Assembly: GCA_019637445.1 (NCBI GenBank)
Contig: JAHBVS010000003.1
Span: 124,001-188,000, forward strand
DNA: 64,000 nt
Source of the DNA: Gemmatimonadaceae bacterium
GTDB lineage: Bacteria > Gemmatimonadota > Gemmatimonadetes > Gemmatimonadales > Gemmatimonadaceae
Direction: 5' to 3'
Below the pieces are notes generated by a model. The model saw only the letters and a program-made list of their open reading frames with translations, had not been told where the DNA came from and searched no databases. Positions 25,308 through 37,612 of the stretch are shown here, piece by piece (the stretch's first letter is position 1; the number at the start of each line of letters is the position of its first letter). Both the position numbers and the translations under genes were made by a program.

Positions 25308-26891
25308 ATGATTGCATGGCTCGTCGCCCTCCTGGTGGGGGCGTCGTTGGCGTTGCTCACGTACCGTGGTGTCCAGCCGCGCGGTGTGGCCGCGCTGCGC
25401 GCCCTGGCCGCCGTGGCCGTGACCGCGCTGCTGCTGGACGCGCCGCTGGCGCCGGCCCGGCCCTTGGCCCCCTGGGTTGTGGTGGACGCGTCCGCGAGTT
25501 GGGGCACGGATGGCAGTGGGGCGGCGTGGTCGGTGGCCCGGCGGGTGGTGGACTCCCTGCAGGCCGCGGGTGCGGATTCGCTGCTCCTCTTCGGCGACTC
25601 CCTGCGGGGCGACTCCCTCCCGGTGCAGCCCAGGGACCGCAGCTCGCGCGTGGAGCCCGTGGTCGCGGCGGCCCGCGCGCTGGGCCGACCGGTGGTGGTC
25701 GTCACCGACGGCCGCCTGACGGACACGGAGCATCTCGCGGACCTGCCCCGTGGCTCGCGCCTGCTGCGCGTGGATCCGACGGAGCTCTCCGACCTGGCGG
25801 TGGCCGGGCTGAACGCGCCGCGTGCAGCGGTCATTGGCGACACGCTGGACCTGCGCATCATCCTGCGCAGCGGCGCGTTGGCCACGCAGGCACGCCGCGT
25901 CGGCGTCCGGCTGGGCGGGCGCGACCTCGGCGGGGCGCAGGTCCCGGCCCTTGAGGCCTACGCCGAGCGCGAGGAACACCTGCGGGTCGTGGTGCCGGCG
26001 CTGGAAGGCGAGCAGGACCTGGTCGTGTCGATTGAGCCCAATGATGCATTGGCGGCCAACGACAGCCTGCGCGTGCCCATCAACGTGGTGGGCACGGCGC
26101 GCATCGCGCTGGTGTCGACGGCGCCTGACCAGGACGCCCGCTTTGCGCTGACCGTGCTGCGCGGCACCCAGCGGGCTGCGGTGCGGGCCTACTGGCGCGT
26201 GGCACCCGGCCAGTGGCGCGAGGGCGACGCCCTGCGGGCCGTGCCGGAGGCGACGGTCCGACGCGCCGTGGAGCAGGCCTCGCTCGCCGTGTTGCACGGC
26301 GATACCGCGTATTTCGGTGCGCCGCGCAGCCGCAGTCGCGGCGCCCTGGTGTTGATGCCGACGCCACCCGCCGGTCCCGACGAGCATTACGTCGTCGCCG
26401 CTGGGGACTCGCCGCTGCGCCCGCTGCTCGGCGATCTCCCCTGGGACGCGCTGCCGCCACTGACGGTCGGCGCGCCGGTCGCGGCTGACGGTACGCTCGG
26501 CGCGCTGCTTGCGCGCCGCGCGCGTCGCACGGATGAACGCGCCGTGGTTGCGCTTCGCGAAGGTCCGCCCCGTGTGGTGGTGCTAACGGCGGCCGGATTC
26601 TGGCGCTGGCGCACCCGCGGCGGCCGCCCCGCCGACGCCTTCGACGCGCTGTGGGGGACTATATTCGACTGGGCCACCGCCACGCCGCGGGTGGCCGGTT
26701 CCGCCGCCGGGTCGGCAAGCGTCAACGCGGAACTGGTGCCACAGCCAGCCACGGTGCAATCAGGGAGCGTCGGGGAGGGGCCGGCGAGGGACCTGGCGCC
26801 CCGGGCGCGAGGGGCGTGGTGGCTGGCCCTGCTGGCCCTCGTCGCGCTCTGCACGGAATGGGTGCTGCGGCGGCGAATCGGATGGCGCTGA
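25308..26891 (+). CDS. Membrane protein with vWA-like domain, unknown function
   Basis: A 527-residue protein with two N-terminal membrane segments (IAWLVALLVGASLALL; ALRALAAVAVTALLL), a large middle region, and a C-terminal anchor (WWLALLALVALCTEWVL) before a basic end. PWVVVDASASWG is a vWA-type strand with a DxSxS metal-site pattern, and VVVVTDGRLTD matches the second vWA strand with its TDG. The topology recalls BatA-type proteins, but no close family is recognised. A TAGCTTTC box overlaps the stop of the preceding gene 31 bases before this ATG. Located between the M23 peptidase and ftsY. Confidence 0.8.
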   Translation: MIAWLVALLVGASLALLTYRGVQPRGVAALRALAAVAVTALLLDAPLAPARPLAPWVVVDASASWGTDGSGAAWSVARRVVDSLQAAGADSLLLFGDSLRGDSLPVQPRDRSSRVEPVVAAARALGRPVVVVTDGRLTDTEHLADLPRGSRLLRVDPTELSDLAVAGLNAPRAAVIGDTLDLRIILRSGALATQARRVGVRLGGRDLGGAQVPALEAYAEREEHLRVVVPALEGEQDLVVSIEPNDALAANDSLRVPINVVGTARIALVSTAPDQDARFALTVLRGTQRAAVRAYWRVAPGQWREGDALRAVPEATVRRAVEQASLAVLHGDTAYFGAPRSRSRGALVLMPTPPAGPDEHYVVAAGDSPLRPLLGDLPWDALPPLTVGAPVAADGTLGALLARRARRTDERAVVALREGPPRVVVLTAAGFWRWRTRGGRPADAFDALWGTIFDWATATPRVAGSAAGSASVNAELVPQPATVQSGSVGEGPARDLAPRARGAWWLALLALVALCTEWVLRRRIGWR

Positions 26892-26923
26892 CGTAGCGCC
26901 TCGCGTTTACCTCCTTCGAATCC

Positions 26924-27838
26924 ATGGCCAACCTGCTGTCCCGCCGCTCCCTCTGGCAGCGGATCAAGGATGTCGCGCTCACCGACGTCGGCGTGCTCGC
27001 CCGCGGCGGGGTGGACGGCGACACTCTCGAGCGCCTGGAGCAGACCCTGCTCGAGGCGGATCTGGGTGTGCCCGTCACCATGCGACTCGTGGACGCCGTG
27101 CGGGCCAAGGCGTCCAAGGGCGTGATCCGCACCGCCGAGGACTTTCGCGGGACCATCCGCGACCTTGTGTCGTCGGCCCTGCAGAGCGGCAACGCCACGC
27201 CAACGCTCGCCACGGCGACCTCCGGCCCGACGGTCATCCTCGTGCTCGGCGTGAACGGGGCCGGCAAGACGACCACCATCGGCAAGCTGGCCGCCCGCTT
27301 CCGCAAGGAAGGGAAGACCGTGCTGCTCGGGGCGGGCGACACCTTCCGTGCCGGTGCCATCGATCAGTTGAAGGTTTGGGCCGAGCGCACGGGTGCCGAG
27401 TTCATCGGCGCCACCGCCGGCGCTGATCCGGCGGCGGTGGCGTTCCAGTCCATCGACGCGGGCATCGCACGGGGCGTGGATGTGATCATCGTCGACACGG
27501 CCGGTCGCCTGCACACCAGTGGCGCGCTGATGGACGAACTTCGCAAGGTGCATCGCGTGGTGGCGAAGAGACTCGAAGGCGCACCGCACGAGGCCTTGCT
27601 CGTGCTCGACGGCACTGTCGGGCAGAACGCCGTGCAGCAGGCCAAGCAGTTCGCCGAGGTGGTGCCGCTCACGGGCTTGGTGGTCACCAAGCTCGATGGC
27701 ACGGCACGCGGCGGAGTCGTCGTGGCGGTGCACGAGGCCGTGGACGTGCCGGTGAAGTTCCTAGGCCTTGGCGAACAGGCCGCGGACCTGCTGCCCTTTG
27801 AGCCCGCGCGCTTCGCGGCGGAGTTGCTGGAGGGATGA
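26924..27838 (+). CDS. ftsY: Signal recognition particle receptor FtsY
   Basis: SRP-type GTPase that docks ribosome-SRP complexes at the membrane. The 304-residue protein has the N domain (LEQTLLEADLGVPVTMRLVD) and the G domain with P-loop GVNGAGKTTTIGKLA, DTFRAGAIDQLKVWAER, the G3 motif DTAGRL, TKLDGTARGG and GLGEQAADLLPF. It is short because the acidic A domain is absent; a basic amphipathic N-terminus (LLSRRSLWQRIKD) may serve for membrane binding. The stop overlaps the recG ATG by four bases. Confidence 0.97.
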   Translation: MANLLSRRSLWQRIKDVALTDVGVLARGGVDGDTLERLEQTLLEADLGVPVTMRLVDAVRAKASKGVIRTAEDFRGTIRDLVSSALQSGNATPTLATATSGPTVILVLGVNGAGKTTTIGKLAARFRKEGKTVLLGAGDTFRAGAIDQLKVWAERTGAEFIGATAGADPAAVAFQSIDAGIARGVDVIIVDTAGRLHTSGALMDELRKVHRVVAKRLEGAPHEALLVLDGTVGQNAVQQAKQFAEVVPLTGLVVTKLDGTARGGVVVAVHEAVDVPVKFLGLGEQAADLLPFEPARFAAELLEG

Positions 27839-29940
27839 GCCCGGCCGCCGGCGGAGCAGGCGCAGGCCGACGCTCGCTCGATATGCCGGTGGAGTTCCTC
27901 ACCGGGGTCGGGCCCCGGCGCGCCGAGGCCCTGCGACGGCTCAATATCTTCACGGCGCGCGACCTGCTGCTGCACGTGCCGCATCGCTACGAGGATGCGA
28001 GCACCGTGACGCCCATCGCGCGGCTCAAGGTGGGCGACGACGCCACCGTGATCGGCGAGGTGGTCTCGAAGGGCATCCTGCCCACGCGCAAAGGCCTGCG
28101 GATCTTCCAGGCGGTGGTGAAGGATGCGTCGGGGCTCATCGAGGTCGGCTGGCCCGGGCAGCCCTGGCTGGACCGGCAGGTCCAGAAGGGCGATCAACTC
28201 TTGCTGAGCGGACCCGTGCGCTTCTATCACGGGCGTCAGTTGGCTCCGCGCGAGTTCGTCAATCTTGGTCCCGAGGGCGACAGCACCGGCGCCGGCCGCG
28301 TGCTTGCCGTGTATCCGGCCACTGAAGGACTCTCGTTCAAGCTGATCCGGCAGCTCATCGACCGGCATCTCGATGCGCTGTTGCCGTTGGTGCAGGAGTA
28401 CCTGCCGCCTGAACTGCTCGCCGAGGCCGGCCTGCCGACGCTGCCGGACGCATTGCGGGCGATGCACAGACCGACGTCCGTGGCCCAGGCGTTGCGGGCG
28501 CGCGCGCGGTTGGCCTACGAGGAACTGCTGTTTGTCCACCTGCTGCACCAACGCGCCCGCAGCCTGGCCCGTGAGGCTCGCGATGGCATCGTGTTCGAGA
28601 ACCGCCGCGAGCTGACCACGCGATTCCGCGAGGTGCTGCCGTTCGAGCTCACCAAGGCCCAAGTGCGCGCGGTGCGCGAGATCGTGCAGGACATGTCGGC
28701 GCCGCAGCGCATGCATCGCCTGCTGCAGGGCGATGTCGGCTCGGGCAAGACGGTGGTGGCCGTGTTCGCCGCGTTGCTGGCGATGGAGAACGGCTACCAG
28801 GTCGCGCTGATGGCGCCGACCGAACTCCTGGCCGAGCAGCACGCCCGCACGGTGGACCGGCTGCTGGCACCGCTCGGGATCGTGCCGGTGCTCATCACGG
28901 GCTCGCGCAGCGCGAAGGAGCGGAAACTCGCAGCGACGCGGTTGGAGGGCGGGGAGCCGGTGCTCGCCATAGGCACCCACGCGCTGCAGGAGCAGGGCAC
29001 CACGTTCGCTCGGCTGGGCCTCGCCATCATCGACGAACAGCATCGCTTCGGCGTGGAGCATCGGCGCTCGCTGGCGGAGCGCGGCAAGCGCGGCGAGCGG
29101 CCGGATGTGCTGCTGATGTCGGCCACGCCGATCCCACGCTCCTTGGCGCTGACCGTGTACGGCGACCTCGACGTGAGCATCCTCGACGAGCGGCCGCCTG
29201 GTCGCCAGCCCGTCACGACCGCGCTGCGGCCGGAATCGGCACGCAGCCGCGTGCTGGCGTTCATCAATCGCGAGTTGGACGCGGGTCGGCAGGCCTACCT
29301 CGTGTATCCGTTGATCGAGGAGTCGGAGAAGTCCGCCCTGAAGGCCGCCAAGGTCGCCTTCGAGGAACTGCAGGCCGGCCCCTTCGCCGGTCGCCGCGTG
29401 GCGTTGTTGCACGGCAAGCTCAAGGCCGACGAGAAGGACGGCATCATGCGCGACTTCCGCGACGGCAGCATCGACGTGCTGGTGGCGACAACGGTGATCG
29501 AGGTTGGCATCGACGTGCCCAACGCCACGGTGATGATGGTCGAGCACCCCGAGCGCTTCGGCCTCTCGCAGCTACACCAGCTGCGCGGCCGCGTTGGGCG
29601 CGGGGCGGAGGAGTCCTACTGTATCCTGCTTGGCGACGTTGGCGAGGAGGTGGCAGAGCGGCTGCAGCCGTTCCTCGAGACCGAGGACGGGTTTGCGATC
29701 GCGCGGGCGGACCTCGAACAGCGGGGCATGGGCGACCTATTCGGCGAACGGCAGAGCGGCGTGCCGATGTTCAAGGTGGCGGACCCGCTGCGCGACGAGG
29801 GGCTCAGCGAGCTCGCGCGCGCCGCAGCGGGGCGTGTGCTGGCGCGCGATCCCGCACTCTCGCGGCCCGAGCACGCCGCGCTGCAAGAGACGCTCAAGCG
29901 GCAGTATGGGCGGGCGCTGGAGCTGTTTCGGGTGGGCTGA
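27835..29940 (+). CDS. recG: ATP-dependent DNA helicase RecG
   Basis: Helicase that remodels stalled replication forks and Holliday junctions. The 701-residue protein has the wedge/OB domain in the first about 200 residues (LLHVPHRYEDAST, GRQLAPREFVN), the helicase core with Walker A GDVGSGKTVVA, the DEQH box in IIDEQHRFGVEHR, SATPIPRSL, VIEVGIDVPNA and QLRGRVGRG, and a C-terminal region with GDLFGERQSGVP. Full length for the family. The ATG overlaps the ftsY stop. Confidence 0.97.
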   Translation: MSPAAGGAGAGRRSLDMPVEFLTGVGPRRAEALRRLNIFTARDLLLHVPHRYEDASTVTPIARLKVGDDATVIGEVVSKGILPTRKGLRIFQAVVKDASGLIEVGWPGQPWLDRQVQKGDQLLLSGPVRFYHGRQLAPREFVNLGPEGDSTGAGRVLAVYPATEGLSFKLIRQLIDRHLDALLPLVQEYLPPELLAEAGLPTLPDALRAMHRPTSVAQALRARARLAYEELLFVHLLHQRARSLAREARDGIVFENRRELTTRFREVLPFELTKAQVRAVREIVQDMSAPQRMHRLLQGDVGSGKTVVAVFAALLAMENGYQVALMAPTELLAEQHARTVDRLLAPLGIVPVLITGSRSAKERKLAATRLEGGEPVLAIGTHALQEQGTTFARLGLAIIDEQHRFGVEHRRSLAERGKRGERPDVLLMSATPIPRSLALTVYGDLDVSILDERPPGRQPVTTALRPESARSRVLAFINRELDAGRQAYLVYPLIEESEKSALKAAKVAFEELQAGPFAGRRVALLHGKLKADEKDGIMRDFRDGSIDVLVATTVIEVGIDVPNATVMMVEHPERFGLSQLHQLRGRVGRGAEESYCILLGDVGEEVAERLQPFLETEDGFAIARADLEQRGMGDLFGERQSGVPMFKVADPLRDEGLSELARAAAGRVLARDPALSRPEHAALQETLKRQYGRALELFRVG

Positions 29941-30008
29941 CGCGAGGGTGCGCAAGCAGTTGTCGTGCATGGACGCTGGCTCGCACGGCCGCGTGGCGCT
30001 CCCGTCAG

Positions 30009-30518
30009 CTACCGCCGCCGGAAGCGCGCCCCGCGCACCACACCGACGCAGCGTGGACTGCCGCAGGCGCAGCTGAACGGCTCCGCCAGCTCCCACTCGG
30101 TCGTGTTGTAGTCGAAGGTCACGTCCTCACCCTCGGCGATGTCCCGCAGCGCCACCAAGACGCGCTCCCGCAGCTCGGCGTTCGGCTCGCAGTGGTGGTT
30201 GAGGTACATCCAGGAGCGCCATTCGACCTGCGCGGCGTCGTCGAAGAGGTCGAAGGGGTCGATGTGCTGTGAGGCGCCGACCTGCACCGAATGACGCGTC
30301 GGGAGGTCGGTCAGCCGCCCCTCGATGCGAAGGATCGGCGTGCCAGCGGCGATTGCGACCCGGGCGATGACGCGGCGCGCATCAGCCTCGGCCAGCACCG
30401 CGATGAGCGGGTTCGCGCTTGGGAGGATGCCCGGCGCGGAACGCAGGGACGCCCCGGTGTTCGGCCGGGGCGCCTCGTCGGGTTGCTGCGGATGTATCGG
30501 TGGGGTTGGGCCGGTCAT
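30009..30518 (-). CDS. SET-domain protein (putative protein-lysine methyltransferase)
   Basis: A 169-residue protein with the key SET motifs: YLNHHCEPNAEL (equivalent to the NHxCxPN pseudoknot motif), GEDVTFDYNTTEW containing the catalytic-tyrosine region FDY, and a post-SET-like CACGSPRCVG zinc-binding end. The family transfers methyl groups from SAM to lysines, mostly in eukaryotes; bacterial members are less common and their targets are largely unknown. The N-terminal 35 residues are Pro-rich and probably disordered. It is transcribed away from the nitrilase gene. The substrate cannot be inferred from context. Confidence 0.85.
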   Translation of the reverse strand: MTGPTPPIHPQQPDEAPRPNTGASLRSAPGILPSANPLIAVLAEADARRVIARVAIAAGTPILRIEGRLTDLPTRHSVQVGASQHIDPFDLFDDAAQVEWRSWMYLNHHCEPNAELRERVLVALRDIAEGEDVTFDYNTTEWELAEPFSCACGSPRCVGVVRGARFRRR

Positions 30519-30647
30519 GCGCGCGGAAACCTAGCGCCTATTGGCATCGGCGCCAGAGGCGTAGTTGGCCCGGTTGAGGGGTCGCCGGCGCGCGGGTCCA
30601 CGCCGCGCGCCGCCCGAACCGGTCCTGCCGTCCCCTCGGTGACCGCA

Positions 30648-30655
30648 TAGCTTCT
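30648..30655 (+). promoter_or_regulatory. Putative -10 box of the nitrilase gene
   Basis: TAGCTTCT lies five bases before the ATG at 30661, in the 142-base divergent gap between the SET gene and the nitrilase. It matches the TAKCTTTC boxes before asnS, murC and miaB. No Shine-Dalgarno sequence is visible. The rest of the gap shows no gene. Confidence 0.4.
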
Positions 30656-30660
30656 GCCGG

Positions 30661-31617
30661 ATGCAACCGCCGCCTGACACCCTTCGCGTCGCCGCCGCGC
30701 AGATCGCGCCCGTCTGGCTTGACCGCGAGCGCACGCTGGCCAAGGTCGTCGCGGCCATTCGAGCCGCGGTAGAGCAGGGCGCCCAACTCGTGACCTTCGG
30801 CGAGGCGCTGGTGCCGGGCTATCCGTTTTGGCTGGAGCACACCGACGGCGCGCGCTTTGAGTCCGCATTGCAGAAGGAACTGCACGCGCACTATCAGCGT
30901 GAGGCGGTGCAGATCGAGGCCGGCCACCTGCGGCCCGTCTGCGATGCGGCGCGTGAGCTGGGAGTCGCCGTGGTGCTCGGCATCATCGAGCGTCCGCAGG
31001 ATCGGGGCGGGCACAGCCTGTATGCGAGCCTCGTCTACATCGCGGCGAGCGGGGAGATCGGCAGCGTGCACCGCAAGCTGGTGCCGACGTATGAAGAGCG
31101 CCTGGCCTGGTCCCCCGGCGATGGGCACGGCCTGCGCACCCATCGGCTCGGCGCCTTTGCGGTGGGCGGATTGAACTGTTGGGAGAACTGGATGCCGCTG
31201 CCGCGTGCGGTGCTGTACGCGGAGGGCGAGGACCTGCACGTGGCGATTTGGCCCGGCGGAAAGCACAACACGCGCGACCTCACGCGCTTCATTGCCCGCG
31301 AGGGGCGGTCATTCGTGATCTCGGTGAGCGGCCTGATGCGGCGATCGGACGTCGGGCCGGATGTGCCCCAGCGCGAACTGTTGATGGCCGCCCTGCCCGA
31401 GGTGCCGGCGAACGGCGCGAGCTGCATTGCCGCGCCGGACGGCAGTTGGATCGTGGAACCCGTGATCGGCGAGGAGCGCGTGATCGTCGCGACCATCGAC
31501 CACGCCTTGGTGCGTCGCGAGCGCCAGAACTTCGACCTCGCGGGTCACTATGCTCGACCTGACGTGACGCGGCTGGTCGTGAACCGCGAGCGGCAGCGGA
31601 CGGTGTCTGAAGGATGA
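30661..31617 (+). CDS. Nitrilase-family carbon-nitrogen hydrolase
   Basis: A 318-residue cytoplasmic enzyme with the complete catalytic triad: Glu48 in TFGEALVPGYPFW, Lys139 in HRKLVPTYEERLAW and Cys173 in GLNCWENWMPL. The GLNCWEN and PTYEERLxW context fits the true nitrilase branch (nitrile to carboxylic acid plus ammonia) rather than amidases, though cyanide-degrading relatives share it. WPGGKHNTRDL follows. The natural substrate cannot be told from sequence. It is monocistronic: divergent SET gene upstream, terminator and converging gene downstream. Confidence 0.93.
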   Translation: MQPPPDTLRVAAAQIAPVWLDRERTLAKVVAAIRAAVEQGAQLVTFGEALVPGYPFWLEHTDGARFESALQKELHAHYQREAVQIEAGHLRPVCDAARELGVAVVLGIIERPQDRGGHSLYASLVYIAASGEIGSVHRKLVPTYEERLAWSPGDGHGLRTHRLGAFAVGGLNCWENWMPLPRAVLYAEGEDLHVAIWPGGKHNTRDLTRFIAREGRSFVISVSGLMRRSDVGPDVPQRELLMAALPEVPANGASCIAAPDGSWIVEPVIGEERVIVATIDHALVRRERQNFDLAGHYARPDVTRLVVNRERQRTVSEG

Positions 31618-31626
31618 ACGTGGGAG

Positions 31627-31661
31627 GACGAAGGACGGAGGACGAAGGACGAAGGACGAAG
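31627..31661. repeat. Five tandem GACGRAG heptads
   Basis: GACGAAG, GACGGAG, then three GACGAAG copies in perfect 7-base register, beginning nine bases after the nitrilase stop. The heptad is the same as in the palindrome between ftsA and ftsZ. No inverted partner was found within this gap; a strong hairpin begins nine bases downstream. Confidence 0.9.
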
Positions 31662-31670
31662 CAAAACACG

Positions 31671-31706
31671 CGAACGGGCCGCCTCCCGAGGGAGACGGCC
31701 CGTTCG
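31671..31706. terminator. Bidirectional hairpin terminator between converging genes
   Basis: CGAACGGGCCGCCTCCC (31671-31687) pairs with GGGAGACGGCCCGTTCG (31690-31706) with one C-A mismatch over 17 positions. On the minus strand the hairpin is soon followed by TGTTTTGC, a weak T run, so it fits best as the terminator of the amidohydrolase gene and may also stop nitrilase transcripts. Confidence 0.75.
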
Positions 31707-31756
31707 TCGCTAGGCGCGGCCAGGTACGTGCGGCCGGTCGCCGCGCCTGATCGCCG

Positions 31757-35314
<3,558 letters not shown>

Positions 35315-35469
35315 CGGCGTTGGGTTGGGGTCCAGGTGGGGGCCCGGAGTGTCCGAGGGCCTCGGAATATGGCTTGCGGGTCCGCGTGCTGTCACGCTTG
35401 GCCGATCACCGAGAATCTGCCGATACTCCATTGATGGCACCCTTCAACCCGGCACCGTAGGCCACATCC

Positions 35470-37551
35470 GTGAGACGCGTAGACGCCGTGCGCGCCGCAG
35501 CTGCGCCGTCGCATCGTCCGAGGCGGACGGTGTGGATTGTCGCCGGGGCGGCCTTCGTGGTGGCGTCGGCCTGCGCGATGGCCGTCGACCTCTGGTACGC
35601 GGCGCGGGTGGACCGTGAGCTCCGCGTCCGCGTCAGTTCGCAGATGGCGCCCACGGTCGAAGCGCTGCGGTCCGCCGTGGAGCGCCGCGTGGCACTGCTT
35701 GAGGGACTCTGGTCCTTCGCGGAGGCTGAGGACTCGCGCATACGGCTCGAGGCTCAGTTTCCGGTCTTCGCCAGCGGGCTGCTGACCGGCACCAGCGGCG
35801 TGCGCACCGTGCAGTTCGTCGAGAGCGGCCGGATTGTCCGGACCTGGCCAACGCAGGGCAATGCCGCGGCACTCGGCTATGACCTCAGTCGCGATCCCCG
35901 TCCTGCCATCCGCGAGGGCTATGAACGCTCGATGGCGTTCACCACACCGATCGTGACTGGGCCGATCGAGCTGGTGCAGGGCGGCAGCGGGCTCATCGTG
36001 CGCAAGCGGCTCACCCAGCGTCCCGGATTTCCCGACCTGGCCGCCATCGTCTTGGACATTCCCACCCTCATGGCGGATGCGGGCATCTCGCCGGAACGCA
36101 GCGACCTGCTCTTGGAGGTGCGCGACCGATCGGGCATCTGGTTCGGCGGGGACAGCGCGGGCAGCGTGCAGCGGCCGGTCGAGGCACCGGTTGAGGTCGT
36201 GGACGGCGACTGGCGGCTGCTGGCAGCGCCGGAGGGAGGCTGGGAGGCCGCGCTCGCCCGCGAGACCCAGCCGGTGCGCCTGGGCCTCCTGGCCTTCGTG
36301 CTCGCCGTGACGCTTGCTGGCGTGCTGGTGGGCCAGCGGCAGGCGCGGCTCTCCCGCACCATCGCCGACCGGGAGAGTCAGCTCGACATCGCCCTCCGGG
36401 CGGGCCGCATGGGCCGCTGGGAGATCGACGTCGTGGCCGAGACGATGCGCTTCGACGCCGTTGGTGCGACGATCATGGGCCGGGACCAGGCCGAGCTCAG
36501 CGGTCCGCTCGAGGGACTGCTGCCGCTGCTGCATCCGGAAGACGCAGCCGTTGTCGCCCGCGTGTTCATCGAGGTGCTCTCGTCAGGCCGGAACGACTAC
36601 ACACTGGAGCATCGCATCTCGTTGCCCGACGGGTCTGCCCGCTGGGTCTTCGTGACAGGGGACGTCGAGCGTGACGCTGCCGGAGTCGCCCAACGGGTGC
36701 GCGGGATCATCACGGATGCATCGGACCGTCGGGCAATCGAGTCGCGGGCTCGGCAGCTCGAACGTGTGGAGACGATCGGCACGATGGCCGGCGGCGTCGC
36801 CCACGACTTCAACAACCTCTTGATGGCCATCGCGGGCTGCGCGGAGCTTGCCCGCGAGGCCCTGCGTAGCGCACCGACAGACGACCCCGTGCGCCGTGCC
36901 GCCGAGCCGGATCTCGATGAGCTGCTGCGCATCACAGGTCGCGCCCACGGACTGACGCGCCAACTGCTGGCGTTCAGCCGCGGGACCTCGGCCGAACCGC
37001 GCAGCATCGATCTGCGGCAGACGGTGCAGGAGTTGGAGCCCGTGCTGCGGCGTCTGCTGGGTCGGGCGCTGCGCCTGCGGGTCGAGGTGGCCGAAGGCGT
37101 TCCCCGGGTATGGATCGAGCCCTCGCAGCTGACGCAGGTGCTGCTCAATCTCGTCGTCAACGCGCGTGACGCGATTGCCGGATCGGGCAGCATCACGATT
37201 CGCCTGTACGTCGTAGACGTGGCCGCAGAGGCGGCGGCGCGACTGCCGGAGGGTCGTTGGGTCGTGCTCGAGGTTGAGGATACGGGCAGCGGCATGCCGG
37301 ACGAGGTCCGTCGCCGGATCTTTGAGCCGTATTTCTCCACCAAACCGACAGGCGCAGGCACCGGGCTGGGATTGGCGGTAGTCCAGGGCGTCGTCCGCGG
37401 CGCGGGTGGGCACGCGCTGGTGGAGAGCGAGCTGGGGCGTGGCACGCGGTTCCGCATTCTCTTGCCGCCCCACGACCAGTCGAGTCGCGTGCGGGCCCTC
37501 TCGGATGCCTCCGCCCCTGTGACCAGGGGTCGCGCCGAACCGGGCAGCTGA
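35470..37551 (+). CDS. CHASE-PAS sensor histidine kinase
   Basis: A 693-residue membrane kinase. An N-terminal helix (VWIVAGAAFVVASACAMAV) and a second at about 275-293 (GLLAFVLAVTLAGVLVG) flank a periplasmic CHASE domain (GVRTVQFVESGRIVRTWP, about 55-270). A PAS domain follows (about 305-420: ALRAGRMGRWEIDV, HRISLPDGSARWVF). The phosphoacceptor is in GGVAHDFNNLL, and the ATPase domain has NLVVNARDAI, DTGSGMPDEVRRRIFEPYFSTK split over about 610-630 and GTGLGLAVVQGVV. No response regulator gene is adjacent, so it is an orphan here. GTG start; the 155-base divergent gap upstream shows no gene. Confidence 0.92.
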   Translation: MRRVDAVRAAAAPSHRPRRTVWIVAGAAFVVASACAMAVDLWYAARVDRELRVRVSSQMAPTVEALRSAVERRVALLEGLWSFAEAEDSRIRLEAQFPVFASGLLTGTSGVRTVQFVESGRIVRTWPTQGNAAALGYDLSRDPRPAIREGYERSMAFTTPIVTGPIELVQGGSGLIVRKRLTQRPGFPDLAAIVLDIPTLMADAGISPERSDLLLEVRDRSGIWFGGDSAGSVQRPVEAPVEVVDGDWRLLAAPEGGWEAALARETQPVRLGLLAFVLAVTLAGVLVGQRQARLSRTIADRESQLDIALRAGRMGRWEIDVVAETMRFDAVGATIMGRDQAELSGPLEGLLPLLHPEDAAVVARVFIEVLSSGRNDYTLEHRISLPDGSARWVFVTGDVERDAAGVAQRVRGIITDASDRRAIESRARQLERVETIGTMAGGVAHDFNNLLMAIAGCAELAREALRSAPTDDPVRRAAEPDLDELLRITGRAHGLTRQLLAFSRGTSAEPRSIDLRQTVQELEPVLRRLLGRALRLRVEVAEGVPRVWIEPSQLTQVLLNLVVNARDAIAGSGSITIRLYVVDVAAEAAARLPEGRWVVLEVEDTGSGMPDEVRRRIFEPYFSTKPTGAGTGLGLAVVQGVVRGAGGHALVESELGRGTRFRILLPPHDQSSRVRALSDASAPVTRGRAEPGS

Positions 37552-37600
37552 GGGTCGGTCGGCCGCGACGGCCATCCTACCAGCGCTCCTGCAGTGCCTC

Positions 37601-37608
37601 TAGCTTTC
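37601..37608 (+). promoter_or_regulatory. Putative -10 box of asnS
   Basis: TAGCTTTC lies exactly four bases before the asnS ATG in a 61-base gap. It is one of five closely similar boxes at the same distance from start codons in this window. No Shine-Dalgarno sequence is present. Confidence 0.45.
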
Positions 37609-37612
37609 GGGG

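Noticed and set aside
27364-29547. A 727-codon open frame on the minus strand opposite ftsY/recG
   Set aside because: It lies antisense to two clearly conserved genes and has no domain pattern; long antisense frames are expected in high-GC coding DNA.
35315-35440. Longer N-terminus for the amidohydrolase
   Set aside because: The added 42 residues are Pro-rich and would hide the signal peptide that begins at ATG 35314.
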